Part shown: in pieces, positions 8,095 to 17,187 of the stretch | Layout: each line of letters starts with the position of its first letter | How positions within the stretch are numbered: the stretch's first letter is position 1 | Source: Anaerosphaera aminiphila DSM 21120 | GTDB taxonomy: Bacteria > Bacillota > Clostridia > Tissierellales > Peptoniphilaceae | Reading direction: 5' to 3' | Length of the DNA stretch: 64,000 nucleotides | Assembly (NCBI RefSeq): GCF_900129925.1 | Contig: NZ_FQXI01000003.1 | Coordinates: 1-64,000, forward strand | Notes under the pieces: model-generated | The model's database searches: none | What the model was told of the DNA's origin: nothing | Seen by the model: only the letters and a program-made list of their open reading frames with translations | Program-made: the position numbers and the translations under genes

Positions 8095-8124
8095 TTGACA
8101 AGGCCCTAAGAAAAATGATATATT
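8095..8124 (+). promoter_or_regulatory. Promoter of asd
   Basis: TTGACA at 8095-8100, 18-nt spacer, TATATT at 8119-8124. The -10 overlaps an upstream in-frame ATG (8115), which excludes that ATG as the translation start. Confidence 0.7.
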
Positions 8125-8153
8125 CTATTAAAAATTATGAAGGGGTGTTAGTT

Positions 8154-9146
8154 TTGGGAAAATTTAACTTAGCAATATTTGGAGCTACTGGCTTGGTGGG
8201 GCAAAAAATGAGGACCATCTTAGAAGAGAGAAATCTTCCGATTGAAAATATATATTTTTTCGCATCTAAAAATTCCGCTGGAAAAATAATAAATTTTCAA
8301 AGTAAAAACTATACCATCGAAGAATTAAGCGAAGAGAACTTAAAAGACAAAAACATTGACTACGCTCTTTGCGCTTTAGAATCACCATTGGCTAAAGAAT
8401 TTTTACCAATGGCAACTAAATATGGAATAACTGTAATAGACAATTCATCTGCATTTAGAATGAATGATGAAATTCCATTAATAGTTCCGGAAATTAATCC
8501 CCAAGAATCAAGTAAGGGAAATGGAATTATTGCAAGTCCAAATTGCAGCACTATCCAATCTGTTGTCGCTCTATATCCAATATATAAAAAATATGGAATT
8601 AAGAGAATTGTATATACAACATATCAAGCTGTATCAGGAAGTGGAATAAATGGGATTGAAGATCTATATAGAGGAATCTGGGCCGGTGAAAACAATTTTT
8701 ACCCTCACCAAATAGCCTACAATGTTCTCCCACATATTGACGACTTCTTAGATGACGGATATACAAAAGAAGAAGTAAAAATGATTGACGAAACCAAGAA
8801 AATATTTAACGATGAATCACTTAAAATTACTGCCACTGCAGTGAGAGTGCCAATATTAAACTCTCACGCAGTATCTATAAATGTTGAAACCAAAAAGCCA
8901 TTTGACTTAGAAGAAGTATTTAATGACTTTAGAAATGAACCTGGAATAGTTCTATATGATGACGTTAAAAACAATATTTATCCTATGCCAACTATTACAA
9001 CTGGAGAAGATGAAGTTTACGTTGGTAGAATTAGAAGAGATAATTCTGTAGAAAACGGCCTTAATTTATTTAGTGTCGCCGATAACACCAGAAAAGGTGC
9101 TGCTCTAAATACAATTCAAATATTAGAATATTTAATAAAAAAATAA
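8154..9146 (+). CDS. asd: Aspartate-semialdehyde dehydrogenase
   Basis: About 330 residues. Reduces aspartyl phosphate to aspartate semialdehyde for the lysine, threonine and methionine branches and for cell-wall diaminopimelate or lysine. Motifs: FGATGLVGQKM (nucleotide binding) at the N-terminus, SPNCSTIQ with the active-site cysteine, and a later RVPILNSHAVSINVE with the active-site histidine. I place the start at TTG 8154, 8 nt after AGGGG, because the in-frame ATG at 8115 falls in the promoter -10 and GTG 8145 overlaps the binding site. Divergent from the operon ending in hom, the enzyme that uses its product. Confidence 0.94.
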   Translation: MGKFNLAIFGATGLVGQKMRTILEERNLPIENIYFFASKNSAGKIINFQSKNYTIEELSEENLKDKNIDYALCALESPLAKEFLPMATKYGITVIDNSSAFRMNDEIPLIVPEINPQESSKGNGIIASPNCSTIQSVVALYPIYKKYGIKRIVYTTYQAVSGSGINGIEDLYRGIWAGENNFYPHQIAYNVLPHIDDFLDDGYTKEEVKMIDETKKIFNDESLKITATAVRVPILNSHAVSINVETKKPFDLEEVFNDFRNEPGIVLYDDVKNNIYPMPTITTGEDEVYVGRIRRDNSVENGLNLFSVADNTRKGAALNTIQILEYLIKK

Positions 9147-9168
9147 GTTGTCTCAGGACAACTTATTT
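9141..9168. terminator. Bidirectional terminator between asd and queH
   Basis: AAATAAGTTGTC (9141-9152) pairs with GACAACTTATTT (9157-9168) around a TCAG tetraloop. The queH stop codon lies in the loop; the plus strand continues in a T-run. Confidence 0.93.
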
Positions 9169-9791
9169 TTTTCTCTTTCTTCTGTTTCCAGCTTTGAATA
9201 CTCACAACCACAATAGTCTTGTCTGTACATATTATACTCTTTAGATAATTCTACACTTCTCTTATATCCATTTTTCTTTTTAAAGTCTGAGTACAAATAG
9301 TCAACTTCATATTTTTTTGATATTTTATCACCTATTTTATTTAGCAACTTAGAATTTTTATAGGGACTTATGGAAAGAGTTGTTGTAAAATAATCAAAGT
9401 TCATTTCTCTTGCCATTTTTGCAGTTTCTTCAAGTCTTAATTCAAAACAAAGTGTACACCTATAGCCACCTTCTTTTTCACCTTCAAAACCTTTTACTTT
9501 TTCATCATAATCTTCTTTTCTATAGTCAGCTCTAATAAAATTTATTTTATTTTTCTGGGGTAATTTTTCTATTAAATGCAATTGTTCCTCAGATCTTCTA
9601 TTAAATTCTTCCTCTGTGTCTAAATTTGGATTATAGTACAAAACCGTAATTTCAAAGTACTCATTTAACTTTTCCAAAACTGCACTGGAGCAAGGTCCAC
9701 AACAAGAGTGCAGGAGCAGTTTTTTCGGCTTTTTAATATCAATACCTTCTATTACCTTTTCCATTTCAAAATTATAATTTATATTATTCAC
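9153..9791 (-). CDS. queH: Epoxyqueuosine reductase QueH
   Basis: 212 residues. QueH (formerly DUF208) performs the last step of queuosine tRNA modification, reducing epoxyqueuosine, and is the non-cobalamin alternative to QueG. Conserved cysteine motifs are all present: HSCCGPCSSAV near residue 30, YRCTLCFELRLEETA mid-protein and DYCGCEYS at the end, which bind an iron-sulfur cluster and metal. It stands alone between terminators, so it depends on tRNA containing epoxyqueuosine made elsewhere. Confidence 0.93.
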   Translation of the reverse strand: MNNINYNFEMEKVIEGIDIKKPKKLLLHSCCGPCSSAVLEKLNEYFEITVLYYNPNLDTEEEFNRRSEEQLHLIEKLPQKNKINFIRADYRKEDYDEKVKGFEGEKEGGYRCTLCFELRLEETAKMAREMNFDYFTTTLSISPYKNSKLLNKIGDKISKKYEVDYLYSDFKKKNGYKRSVELSKEYNMYRQDYCGCEYSKLETEEREKNKLS

Positions 9792-9848
9792 TTATTCACC
9801 AACTCACTTTTAAATACTGATAACTTATATTATATATTTAAAATAAAT

Positions 9849-9873
9849 AAAAGACGAGAAAATCTCGCCTTTT
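9849..9873 (-). terminator. Terminator downstream of the UPF0210 gene
   Basis: AAAAGACGAGA (9849-9859) pairs with TCTCGCCTTTT (9863-9873), one wobble; loop AAA. It lies 13 bp after the stop codon at 9886. Confidence 0.8.
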
Positions 9874-9885
9874 ATATTAATAATT

Positions 9886-11241
9886 TTAATTTTTAAAACT
9901 GTGAATTGGAGCGGGAATAGTTCCACCACGATTCGCAAAGTTTTCAGATGAAATATTTCCAATATCCATAATAGGAGCATATCCTAAAAGTCCGCCAAAT
10001 TCTGCAACTTCTCCAACCGTTTTTCCATGCACAGGTATTAATCTAACTGCTGTAGTTTTGTTGTTTATTACACCAATAGCAGCTTCATCAGCTATAATTG
10101 CAGATATTGTAGATGCAGGTGTATCTCCCGGTATTGCAATCATATCCAATCCAACAGAACAAACTGCTGTCATAGCTTCTAATTTATCAAAAGTTATAGT
10201 TCCCGTTCTGGCAGCTTCAATCATTCCCTCATCTTCCGACACGGGAATAAAGGCTCCTGAAAGTCCTCCAACATTTGAACTTGCCATAATTCCGCCTTTT
10301 TTTACAGCGTCATTTAACATTGCAAGAGCCGCTGTAGTTCCATGACCGCCAACTTTATCTATTCCAATTTCCTCTAAAATTCTGGCAACACTGTCACCAA
10401 CTGCAGGAGTAGGTGCAAGAGAAAGATCTATAATTCCAAATTTCGTATCTAACATTTCAGATACTTCTCTTCCCACAAGTTCTCCCATTCTAGTAATTTT
10501 AAAAGCAGTCTTCTTAATAGTTTCAGCCACTATGTCAAAGCTTTCGCCCTTTACTTTTTCAAGTGCACATTTTACCACTCCAGGTCCTGAAACTCCAATG
10601 TTTATTACAGTATCAGATTCTCCAACTCCGTGAAATGCCCCAGCCATGAAGGGATTATCCTCAACTGCGTTTGCAAATATAACCAACTTTGCACAGCCAA
10701 TTGAATCGTTGTCTTTTGTGTTTTCCGCTAATTTTAAAACTGTACTTCCCATTAACTTTACTGCATCCATATTAATACCGGCTTTTGTTGAACCAATATT
10801 TACACTACTACACACAAAGTCTGTAACTGAAAGTGCATGTGGAATTGAATTTATAAGTACTAAATCTCCCTTGTTGAATCCCTTGTGAACAAGAGCTGAA
10901 AATCCACCTACAAAGTCTACTCCTACATTTTTTGCCACTTTGTCAAGAACTTCTGCATAGCAGGTATAGTCATCAAGATTTGTAGCTCCGGCAATTAGGG
11001 AAATCGGCGTTACTGAAAGCCTATTATTTATTACAGGCACTCCATATTTTTTAGATACTTCTGAAGTTGTGTGCACTAAATTTTCAGAACACTTCATCAT
11101 CTTGTCATATATCTTGTTACAGGCAATTTTAGGATCTGAATCTATACAGTCAAGAAGTGAAATTCCCATAGTAACTGTTCTAATGTCTAAATTTTCCTGT
11201 TCAAGCATTCTAATTGTTTCTAATATTTTTCTGTTTTCCAT
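9886..11241 (-). CDS. PFL/UPF0210 (DUF711) family protein
   Basis: About 451 residues with the UPF0210 pattern: [29 protein letters not shown] at the N-terminus (DIRTVTMG), [15 protein letters not shown] and [20 protein letters not shown] later. The fold is related to glycyl-radical enzymes but without obvious catalytic glycyl motif; function is unknown. Start is the second of two adjacent ATGs (11241 preferred, GAGG 6 nt upstream). It follows the ACT-domain gene by only a few bases, a pairing conserved in Firmicutes, which suggests that an amino acid or metabolite signal controls the pair. Confidence 0.9.
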   Translation of the reverse strand: MENRKILETIRMLEQENLDIRTVTMGISLLDCIDSDPKIACNKIYDKMMKCSENLVHTTSEVSKKYGVPVINNRLSVTPISLIAGATNLDDYTCYAEVLDKVAKNVGVDFVGGFSALVHKGFNKGDLVLINSIPHALSVTDFVCSSVNIGSTKAGINMDAVKLMGSTVLKLAENTKDNDSIGCAKLVIFANAVEDNPFMAGAFHGVGESDTVINIGVSGPGVVKCALEKVKGESFDIVAETIKKTAFKITRMGELVGREVSEMLDTKFGIIDLSLAPTPAVGDSVARILEEIGIDKVGGHGTTAALAMLNDAVKKGGIMASSNVGGLSGAFIPVSEDEGMIEAARTGTITFDKLEAMTAVCSVGLDMIAIPGDTPASTISAIIADEAAIGVINNKTTAVRLIPVHGKTVGEVAEFGGLLGYAPIMDIGNISSENFANRGGTIPAPIHSFKN

Positions 11242-11249
11242 CATTCACC

Positions 11250-11519
11250 TCAAATTTGGTGCATAGAATTGAAGATATCTTCATGTTGAACTTTGATATA
11301 CATCCCAAGTTCTTCTCCAAGTTTCGTAAAACCTTCAATTATCTCATCAAAAGTAACATTTTTTTCAGACATATCTACAATCATAAGCATAGTAAAATAA
11401 TCATCCATAATAGTTTGATTAATATCTACAATGTTTAACTTATACTTCACAACTAACTCAGTTGCTTTATAGACAATCCCCATTTTATCATTACCTATAA
11501 ACGTTATTACTGCCTTCAT
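11250..11519 (-). CDS. ACT-domain protein (UPF0237)
   Basis: 89 residues, one complete ACT domain (KAVITFIGNDKMGIVYKATELVVKYK; NIVDINQTIMDDYFTMLMIVD). ACT domains bind amino acids or similar ligands and regulate partner proteins. GGAGGGG stands before the ATG. It is the first gene of a two-gene operon with the UPF0210 gene and is separated from the upstream DsrE-like gene by a hairpin terminator at 11548-11583. Confidence 0.9.
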   Translation of the reverse strand: MKAVITFIGNDKMGIVYKATELVVKYKLNIVDINQTIMDDYFTMLMIVDMSEKNVTFDEIIEGFTKLGEELGMYIKVQHEDIFNSMHQI

Positions 11520-11547
11520 ATTTCCCCTCCATAAATTTTTATACTAA

Positions 11548-11583
11548 AATAAGCCCTATAGAATTTTTCCTATAAGGCTTATT
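11548..11583 (-). terminator. Terminator between the DsrE-like gene and the ACT gene
   Basis: AATAAGCC (11548-11555) pairs with GGCTTATT (11576-11583); inner CTATAG/CCTATA strengthens the stem. The A/T-rich flank follows on the minus strand. Confidence 0.7.
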
Positions 11584-11648
11584 ATATTAGAAAATCTCCA
11601 ATCTTCCAATACAAAACTTCAAAAACTTTATTTATTTATAAAATAATC

Positions 11649-11972
11649 TTATAATCTTATGTAAGCATATCCTTCATTTTGAAGTCTTATTAATTTTGTA
11701 ATTATAAGTTTTTCAACTTTTATACTAGGAGAAAGTAAGCTTTCATCTAACTTATGGTCTTTTAAAGCCTTCTCACTTATTGAAACAGTCACTCTAGGAT
11801 TTCCCTCTATTCCTGCAAAATCGTAACCTGCATATCTTCCAAAAAGTATTGCAGCTCTGGACATTACAATAATTTCTATTAGAGCTTCCGGATCAGCTTT
11901 TATAACATCTCTTACATTGGAAAGTGTCTCGTCCCATTCTTCATATTCTACTACGTGGAATACTACCTTCAT
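11649..11972 (-). CDS. DsrE-superfamily-like small protein
   Basis: 107 residues. MKVVFHVVEYEEWDETLSNV followed by LIEIIVMSRAAILF has the alternating pattern of DsrE/F and YchN-type sulfur-relay proteins, in which a small alpha/beta subunit assembles into multimers. No conserved cysteine is visible, so a sulfur-carrier role is doubtful. Start at ATG 11972, which has GAGGTGATAATT upstream; a GTG three codons earlier is part of that binding site. Between terminator 11548-11583 and the divergent CPBP gene, it is probably monocistronic. Confidence 0.65.
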   Translation of the reverse strand: MKVVFHVVEYEEWDETLSNVRDVIKADPEALIEIIVMSRAAILFGRYAGYDFAGIEGNPRVTVSISEKALKDHKLDESLLSPSIKVEKLIITKLIRLQNEGYAYIRL

Positions 11973-12080
11973 AATTATCACCTCATCAATTATTTGTTAT
12001 TATATTATTTATACCCTTTTTTGCTTTTTTCAATTAAACCTTAAAAATTAACACTAAATTATATAATTTTTAATCGTTTA

Positions 12081-12107
12081 TTAACTATTATGTTCTATAA
12101 TAGTTAA
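12081..12107. promoter_or_regulatory. Perfect 11-bp palindrome overlapping the CPBP -10
   Basis: TTAACTATTAT (12081-12091) and ATAATAGTTAA (12097-12107), 5-nt centre. TATAAT at 12096-12101, a likely -10 element, lies inside the right arm, so a dimeric repressor bound here would block the promoter. The start codon is 36 bp downstream. Confidence 0.5.
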
Positions 12108-12142
12108 TATGTAATACAGATATTGCAATTTAGGAGGTCAAA

Positions 12143-13018
12143 ATGAGCAAGAGCATTAAATTTTCAAATCGCCAAACTGTTTTTTCTATACTTTCAATTT
12201 TTATTTTGGTTTTTTCACAGACTATATCAAGTGTTTTTGTTGAATTTTTAATAAAGTTAAACTCTGAATTTAATTTAAATATTCCCGGTTTCATCTTTAA
12301 CATAGTACTTTCAATATTATATGTTCTGATTTTATTTTTATTAATTAGGTTAATTTATAAAAAGGCTTTAAAATTTAATCTATCTGATTTTAAAATCAAC
12401 AAATTTTCAATTAGGCCTTTTTGGATTATTTCAGCATTTTTAATGCCTATTTCAGTCTGTGGATTAATGTTTTTATTTCCTGGAAATTTACATATTAATA
12501 GTTTTTCAACTGAAGAAAATTTATTAATAATTACAGCTTCAGTATTTTTTTATGGACTGGCCACAGGAATTGCAGAAGAAACTATTTTTAGAGGTATTAT
12601 TATGTCAGCTGTAGAAAAAAGATTTAATAAGAAAATTGCGATTTTAATTCCCTCAATGTTATTTGGACTTCTTCATATAGTTGGAAGAAATTTAAGCTTT
12701 GTGAGTATAATTCAACTTTTTATTGCAGGAACTGCTGTTGGAATACTATTTTCACTAATAACTTATGAAACTAATAGCATTTGGTCCAGTGCCTTTGTCC
12801 ATGGAATATGGAATATTTTTATGGTGGGTTCAATTATTAACTTCAATCCACTGTACAGTAATGATTCAATTTTCAATTACATCTTAGATACAAAATCTAT
12901 CTTAATAACCGGTGGAGATTTTGGAGTGGAATCATCAATATTTGCAATAATTATCTATATTATATTTTCATATATGGCAATCATTAGAATTAAACACAAA
13001 AAAGTGGAGGCTCTATAG
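12143..13018 (+). CDS. CPBP family intramembrane metalloprotease
   Basis: 291 residues with about eight membrane segments. The CPBP (Abi/CAAX-like) motifs are all visible: AEETIFRGII (EExxxR), the FxxxH-type segment FGLLHIVGRN and the final AFVHGIWNIF. These sit in the membrane and cut or process peptides; in Firmicutes they are linked to bacteriocin self-immunity or prenyl-protein processing. No bacteriocin gene is seen beside it, so the substrate is unknown. RBS TAGGAGG; regulated likely through the palindrome at 12081-12107. Confidence 0.88.
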   Translation: MSKSIKFSNRQTVFSILSIFILVFSQTISSVFVEFLIKLNSEFNLNIPGFIFNIVLSILYVLILFLLIRLIYKKALKFNLSDFKINKFSIRPFWIISAFLMPISVCGLMFLFPGNLHINSFSTEENLLIITASVFFYGLATGIAEETIFRGIIMSAVEKRFNKKIAILIPSMLFGLLHIVGRNLSFVSIIQLFIAGTAVGILFSLITYETNSIWSSAFVHGIWNIFMVGSIINFNPLYSNDSIFNYILDTKSILITGGDFGVESSIFAIIIYIIFSYMAIIRIKHKKVEAL

Positions 13019-13032
13019 TCTCCACTTTTTAA
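12998..13032. terminator. Terminator after the CPBP gene
   Basis: AAAAAGTGGAG (12999-13009) pairs with CTCCACTTTTT (13020-13030). The stop codon sits in the loop. It may also act on the SDR transcript arriving from the other side. Confidence 0.9.
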
Positions 13033-13062
13033 TAGCATAATTTTTAAATTTTCACTATATTC

Positions 13063-13827
13063 TTATGGTCTAAGACCACTTCCACCTTGAAGTGTAATTG
13101 TCTCTCCCGTTAAGTAAGAAGCATCATCACTTGATAAGAAAACGCACACTCTTCCAATGTCGTCCTTTGGATCTCCCATACGTCCCAGTGGTATTGATTG
13201 AATTGTCTTTTCATAAAGTTCAGGATATTCTTCTTTCCACTTAATCAAGCCTTCAGTCATAACTAGAGGACATACTACATTTACTCTAACTCCATCAGGT
13301 CCCCATTCAGTTGCAGCTACTCTGCTAAGTCCTCTAATTCCCTCTTTAGCTGCTGCATAACTTGACTGTCCTGCTCTACCTGAAAGTCCTGCTCCTGTTG
13401 CAAAATTTATAACTGAACCTTTTGACTCTTTCAAGTATTTAAAAGCGTGTTTCATGTAAAAAAATGTTGCATAGAGCCCTGAGTAAATAGCTTTGTCAAA
13501 ATCTTCTACTGTGTGGTCTACTAATGTCACTCCAGATGCGGAGTTTTGAGCGTTGTTAATTACTGTATCCAATCTGCCAAATTCTTTAACTGTACCTTCA
13601 AGAGCTGCTTTAACTTCTTCTTCATTTGAACCATCTGCTACAAAATAAGCTACTTTTATACCGCTATATTTACCTTCAATTTTTTCTTTTGCTCTTTCAA
13701 GTTTTGAAAGTGTTCTACCGGTGATAACTAAATTTGCACCAGCCTCTGCAAAAGCCTCTGCTAAACCAAATCCTATTCCCTGTCCTCCTCCGGTAATAAG
13801 AACTACTTTACCATTTAACTTTCCCAT
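13063..13827 (-). CDS. Short-chain dehydrogenase/reductase (FabG/DECR-like)
   Basis: About 254 residues, classical SDR. Cofactor motif TGGGQGIGFGLAE near the N-terminus, NNAQNSASG at the central NNAG position, catalytic Tyr/Lys in SYAAAKEGIRG and C-terminal LTGETITLQGGSGLRP. The ATG at 13827 is chosen because GGAGGG is 5 nt upstream; an in-frame TTG before it lies in that site. It is the third gene behind etfB and etfA, 10 bp after etfA. This suggests an oxidoreductase working with the electron-transfer flavoprotein, or a 2,4-dienoyl-CoA/3-oxoacyl reductase; the substrate is not evident. Confidence 0.88.
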   Translation of the reverse strand: MGKLNGKVVLITGGGQGIGFGLAEAFAEAGANLVITGRTLSKLERAKEKIEGKYSGIKVAYFVADGSNEEEVKAALEGTVKEFGRLDTVINNAQNSASGVTLVDHTVEDFDKAIYSGLYATFFYMKHAFKYLKESKGSVINFATGAGLSGRAGQSSYAAAKEGIRGLSRVAATEWGPDGVRVNVVCPLVMTEGLIKWKEEYPELYEKTIQSIPLGRMGDPKDDIGRVCVFLSSDDASYLTGETITLQGGSGLRP

Positions 13828-13849
13828 GTTTCCCTCCAAATATTATATT

Positions 13850-14860
13850 TTAAATTTTATTATTAATTTCTCTAATTTTTTCAGTTAATCTTGGAACTAT
13901 TTCAAATAAATCTCCTACAACTCCATAGTGAGCAACTTTAAATATTGGCGCTTCAGGATTGTTGTTTATTGCTATTATTAAATCTGAAGTTTTCATACCT
14001 GCAGTGTGCTGAATTGCACCGGAAATTCCAACTGCAATATACAACTTTGGAGAGACTCTAACTCCTGTAGCTCCAATTTGAATTTTATAGGGAACCCAAT
14101 CTAAGTCCACTACATCTTTAGTAGCTCCAACTTCTGCTCCAAGTTCATGTGCTAAATCTGTAACTAAATGCCAATTTTCTTTTTCGCCAAGACCCATTCC
14201 ACCAGCTACTATTATTTTTGCATCAGTTAAGCTAACTTCTTTTTCACCGTCACTTTTAATTTGTTCTAAGAATACTGTCAATACATCTTCAGAACTTAAC
14301 GAAACTTCTTCTTTAACTATTTCTCCACTCTTTGTGTCATCTCTTTTTAAAGGTCTAAATGCTCCTTCACCAATAGTTCCTATTTCAGGTTTTGTAGAAA
14401 TTCTAATATCGGCATATAGTTGTCCGTCAAATGTGGGTCTTATCCACTTAATTTCTTTTTTATCATCTGTCAAAACTATATCTATGCAGTCTGCAACAAG
14501 CCCAATTTTTCTTCTTGCTGAAATTCTACCGCCTAAGTCTCTACCATTTGGAGTAGCTGCAATAAAAACTGCAAGAGGTAAATATTTATCCAGTATAAAA
14601 TCTAATACTTTTGTATAGGCCAAAGTAGTATAGTTTTCTAAAATTTTATTTCCCACTTCCACTACTTTATCTGCTCCAAAGTATATTGCCTCTTTAGACA
14701 TTTCAGATATATTTTCTCCAATTGAAAGTGCAATTACATTTTGATTCAACTCACTTGCCAAATACTTAGCTCTTCCCAACATCTCTGTTGATAAAGGTGA
14801 AATCACTCCATCTTCTTTTTCTAAAACTACTAAAATATCTCTATATTCCACTTTTATCAC
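13850..14860 (-). CDS. etfA: Electron transfer flavoprotein alpha subunit
   Basis: 336 residues. The N-terminal half is the ETF nucleotide-binding-like domain; the C-terminal FAD domain has GGMGLGEKENW, VGATGVRVSPKLYIAVGISGAIQH and the end motif IFKVAHYGVVGDLFEIVP. With EtfB it forms the heterodimer carrying electrons between acyl-CoA or lactate-type dehydrogenases and other carriers. The GTG at 14860 overlaps the etfB stop (GTGA); a second GTG at 14851, 5 nt after AGGTGA, is also plausible. Confidence 0.94.
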   Translation of the reverse strand: MIKVEYRDILVVLEKEDGVISPLSTEMLGRAKYLASELNQNVIALSIGENISEMSKEAIYFGADKVVEVGNKILENYTTLAYTKVLDFILDKYLPLAVFIAATPNGRDLGGRISARRKIGLVADCIDIVLTDDKKEIKWIRPTFDGQLYADIRISTKPEIGTIGEGAFRPLKRDDTKSGEIVKEEVSLSSEDVLTVFLEQIKSDGEKEVSLTDAKIIVAGGMGLGEKENWHLVTDLAHELGAEVGATKDVVDLDWVPYKIQIGATGVRVSPKLYIAVGISGAIQHTAGMKTSDLIIAINNNPEAPIFKVAHYGVVGDLFEIVPRLTEKIREINNKI

Positions 14861-15645
14861 CTACCTATAAATCCCTTTTCCAACAAAATATCTACTATTC
14901 CATCTGCCTGTTTCTTTGAATCTCCTTCAATTCTAGCGCCTACTTCAAATTTTTCACCATCAAAAATCGAATCCACTACAGTTGGAGAACCCTTTATTCC
15001 TATTCTATTTTCATCTATATCTAAATCTTCAACCCCGATTATATTTACAAAGCTTTCACTTTCTGCTTCAATTTCTGACTTAGTCGGTATTTTTACAATA
15101 TTGGCATTTCTAACGACGCTAAATAATATTGGTGCTTTTACTTCAACGATTTCTTCACCTTCGGAATTTTGTCTTTTAACTTTAAAACTTCCATTTTCAA
15201 ATTCAATATCTTCAACATAAGTTACTTGATTAATGCTTAAGTTTTCTGCCAATTCCGGGCCTACTTGCCCTGTATCTCCATCTATCGTTTGATTTCCTGT
15301 AAATACTATGTCAAAATTACCAATGGACTTTGCCCCTTGAGCCAGTGTATATGAAGTTGCAAGAGTATCAGCTCCTGCAAAGGCACGAGAACTTACAACA
15401 TATCCCTTGTCAGCACCCATTGCATAGCACTTTCTTATAGATTCTGCTGCTGAATCCGGACCCATTGTCATTACAGTAATTTCGCCACCAGTTTTTTCTC
15501 TTAGCTTTAATGCAAATGTAAGTGCATTTAAATCTGCCGGATTTATAGTTGTAGCTGTTCCCTCTCTTATTAAATTATGAGTTATGGGATCTAATTTAAC
15601 CTTTGTAATTTTAGGTACTTGTTTTATACAAACTAAGTATTTCAT
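14857..15645 (-). CDS. etfB: Electron transfer flavoprotein beta subunit
   Basis: 262 residues. Begins KYLVCIKQVP and contains TAAGADxx-like nucleotide pocket features GPDSAAESIRKCYAMGADKGY and ETF signature VEDIEFENGSFKVKRQNSEG. First gene of the etfB-etfA-SDR operon; overlap with etfA is 4 bp. There is no acyl-CoA dehydrogenase next to it, unlike the butyryl-CoA operons (bcd-etfBA) of clostridia. Confidence 0.94.
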   Translation of the reverse strand: MKYLVCIKQVPKITKVKLDPITHNLIREGTATTINPADLNALTFALKLREKTGGEITVMTMGPDSAAESIRKCYAMGADKGYVVSSRAFAGADTLATSYTLAQGAKSIGNFDIVFTGNQTIDGDTGQVGPELAENLSINQVTYVEDIEFENGSFKVKRQNSEGEEIVEVKAPILFSVVRNANIVKIPTKSEIEAESESFVNIIGVEDLDIDENRIGIKGSPTVVDSIFDGEKFEVGARIEGDSKKQADGIVDILLEKGFIGR

Positions 15646-15714
15646 TTTAAACCTCCAAGAATTTTATCTAAATATAATTATACCCTAAAACAATCTACTT
15701 TATTATAATAAAAT

Positions 15715-15744
15715 AAAACTCTAGAAAAAGTTCTCTAGAGTTTT
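15715..15744 (-). terminator. Terminator downstream of the malic enzyme gene
   Basis: AAAACTCTAGA (15715-15725) pairs with TCTAGAGTTTT (15734-15744). It lies 8 bp beyond the stop codon. Confidence 0.88.
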
Positions 15745-15751
15745 ACTGTAT

Positions 15752-16927
15752 TTATCTAGTTAATCCTTGCTCAATAGCTTTTTTTGCAACTGCATCTGCA
15801 ACTGCATCTTCTACATCTTTGTTAAATATTGATGGAACTATATAGTCTTCTCTTAAATCTGCTTCAGCAATCGTAGATGCTAAACCTTCTGCAGCTGCCA
15901 TTTTCATTTCTTCTGTAATCTTTTTAGCCCTTACTCTCAGTGCTCCTTTAAAAAGTCCAGGGAAAACTAATACATTATTTATTTGATTAGGAAAATCAGA
16001 TCTTCCTGTTCCTCCAATTTTTGCGCCTGCTTCTCTTGCAACATAGTAGTCAATTTCAGGTTCAGGATTTGCCATTGCAAGAACTATTGAATCTTTTTTC
16101 ATGGATTTAACCATATCCGCATTAATTACACCTGCTGTTGAAACCCCAATAAATATATCTGACTTTGCCATAGCCTCTTCCATGGTTAAATCTTCGTCAT
16201 CATTATTAGTAATTTCAAGGATTTCTTTTTTAACAAAATTATATCCATCTTTGTGCTTACTGCTTAAAACTCCCTTAGAGTCAAAAGCATATATATTTCC
16301 AACACCTAGTTGTTTCATCATTCTAATTATTGATGAACCGGCAGCTCCTGCTCCTGAAACTACAGCAACGCTGTCCTTTGGATCTTTCTTTAATAGTTTA
16401 AATGAATTAATTAGTGCAGCCGATACAACTATTGCAGTTCCATGTTGGTCATCATGAAATACAGGAATATCCAGCTCATCTATTAATCTACGCTCTATTT
16501 CCACACATCTAGGTGATGATATATCTTCAAGGTTAATTCCGCCATATGTTGGAGCAATATTTTTAATAGTCTGTATAATTTCTTCTGTGTCCTTTGTATT
16601 TAAAACTACTGGAACAGCATTTACTCCTCCAAATTTTTTGAAAAGTACACATTTACCTTCCATTACAGGAAGTGATGCCTCCGGACCAATATCGCCAAGT
16701 CCTAGAACTGCTGTACCATCGGAAATTACTGCTACTATATTCCCCTTCCAAGTGTATTTATAAGCATTCTCAACATCTTCATTTATTTTTCTGCAAGGCT
16801 CTGCAACTCCTGGAGTATAAGCTAAAGATAAGTCATCGGCATCTTTTATTTCAAATTTAATATGCGTTTCAATTTTACCCTTCCACTCTTCATGTTTCTT
16901 TAGTGCCTCTTCATAAATATTTCCCAT
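15752..16927 (-). CDS. maeB: NAD(P)-dependent malic enzyme (oxaloacetate-decarboxylating)
   Basis: 391 residues, the short bacterial malic enzyme without the C-terminal phosphotransacetylase domain. Converts malate to pyruvate, CO2 and NAD(P)H. Motifs: SLAYTPGVAEPCRKI, ISDGTAVLGLGDIGPEA, PVFHDDQHGTAIV with the metal-site aspartates, and VVSGAGAAGSSIIRM (Rossmann). Single gene with its own promoter (16977-17005) and terminator (15715-15744). Confidence 0.95.
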   Translation of the reverse strand: MGNIYEEALKKHEEWKGKIETHIKFEIKDADDLSLAYTPGVAEPCRKINEDVENAYKYTWKGNIVAVISDGTAVLGLGDIGPEASLPVMEGKCVLFKKFGGVNAVPVVLNTKDTEEIIQTIKNIAPTYGGINLEDISSPRCVEIERRLIDELDIPVFHDDQHGTAIVVSAALINSFKLLKKDPKDSVAVVSGAGAAGSSIIRMMKQLGVGNIYAFDSKGVLSSKHKDGYNFVKKEILEITNNDDEDLTMEEAMAKSDIFIGVSTAGVINADMVKSMKKDSIVLAMANPEPEIDYYVAREAGAKIGGTGRSDFPNQINNVLVFPGLFKGALRVRAKKITEEMKMAAAEGLASTIAEADLREDYIVPSIFNKDVEDAVADAVAKKAIEQGLTR

Positions 16928-16976
16928 ATGTATCGCTCCTTTTACAAATTATTAAAATTCACTCTCTCTTGAATTT

Positions 16977-17005
16977 ATTGTATTACAAGTTCAGCTCAAT
17001 TTCAA
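16977..17005 (-). promoter_or_regulatory. Promoter of the malic enzyme gene
   Basis: Minus-strand TTGAAA (17005-17000), 17-nt spacer, TACAAT (16982-16977). The rest of the 16928-17187 gap shows nothing further that I can support. Confidence 0.65.
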
Positions 17006-17187
17006 AACAAAATAGAAGGCTTAATTATCATAAACCCTCTAAATCCACTGTTTTACTAATTATAGGCTACTATACATTTTTATATAAAGTATTATTGATT
17101 TATCCTATACTCTTTGTTCTTTAGATTTTATTAAATTAATACTCTCAACCAATTAACCGAATTCTAGGTTCGTTTTTTATTTCTAAA

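Noticed and set aside
8115-8153. ATG 8115 as the start of asd
   Set aside because: It lies in the promoter -10 region and has no ribosome binding site; TTG 8154 follows AGGGG at good spacing.
12001-12050. Minus-strand GTTTAA and GGGTAT before the DsrE-like gene resembling a sigma-B promoter
   Set aside because: Spacer is 17 nt, outside the 12-15 nt range, and an ordinary A/T-rich promoter could be read in the same place.
17120-17187. Possible terminator (AACC...GGTT with T-run) after the last permease gene
   Set aside because: Stem of only four pairs; T-run is on the wrong strand.
16928-17187. Small plus-strand ORF in the gap upstream of malic enzyme
   Set aside because: No ribosome binding site and antisense to the maeB promoter; nothing else supported in this gap.
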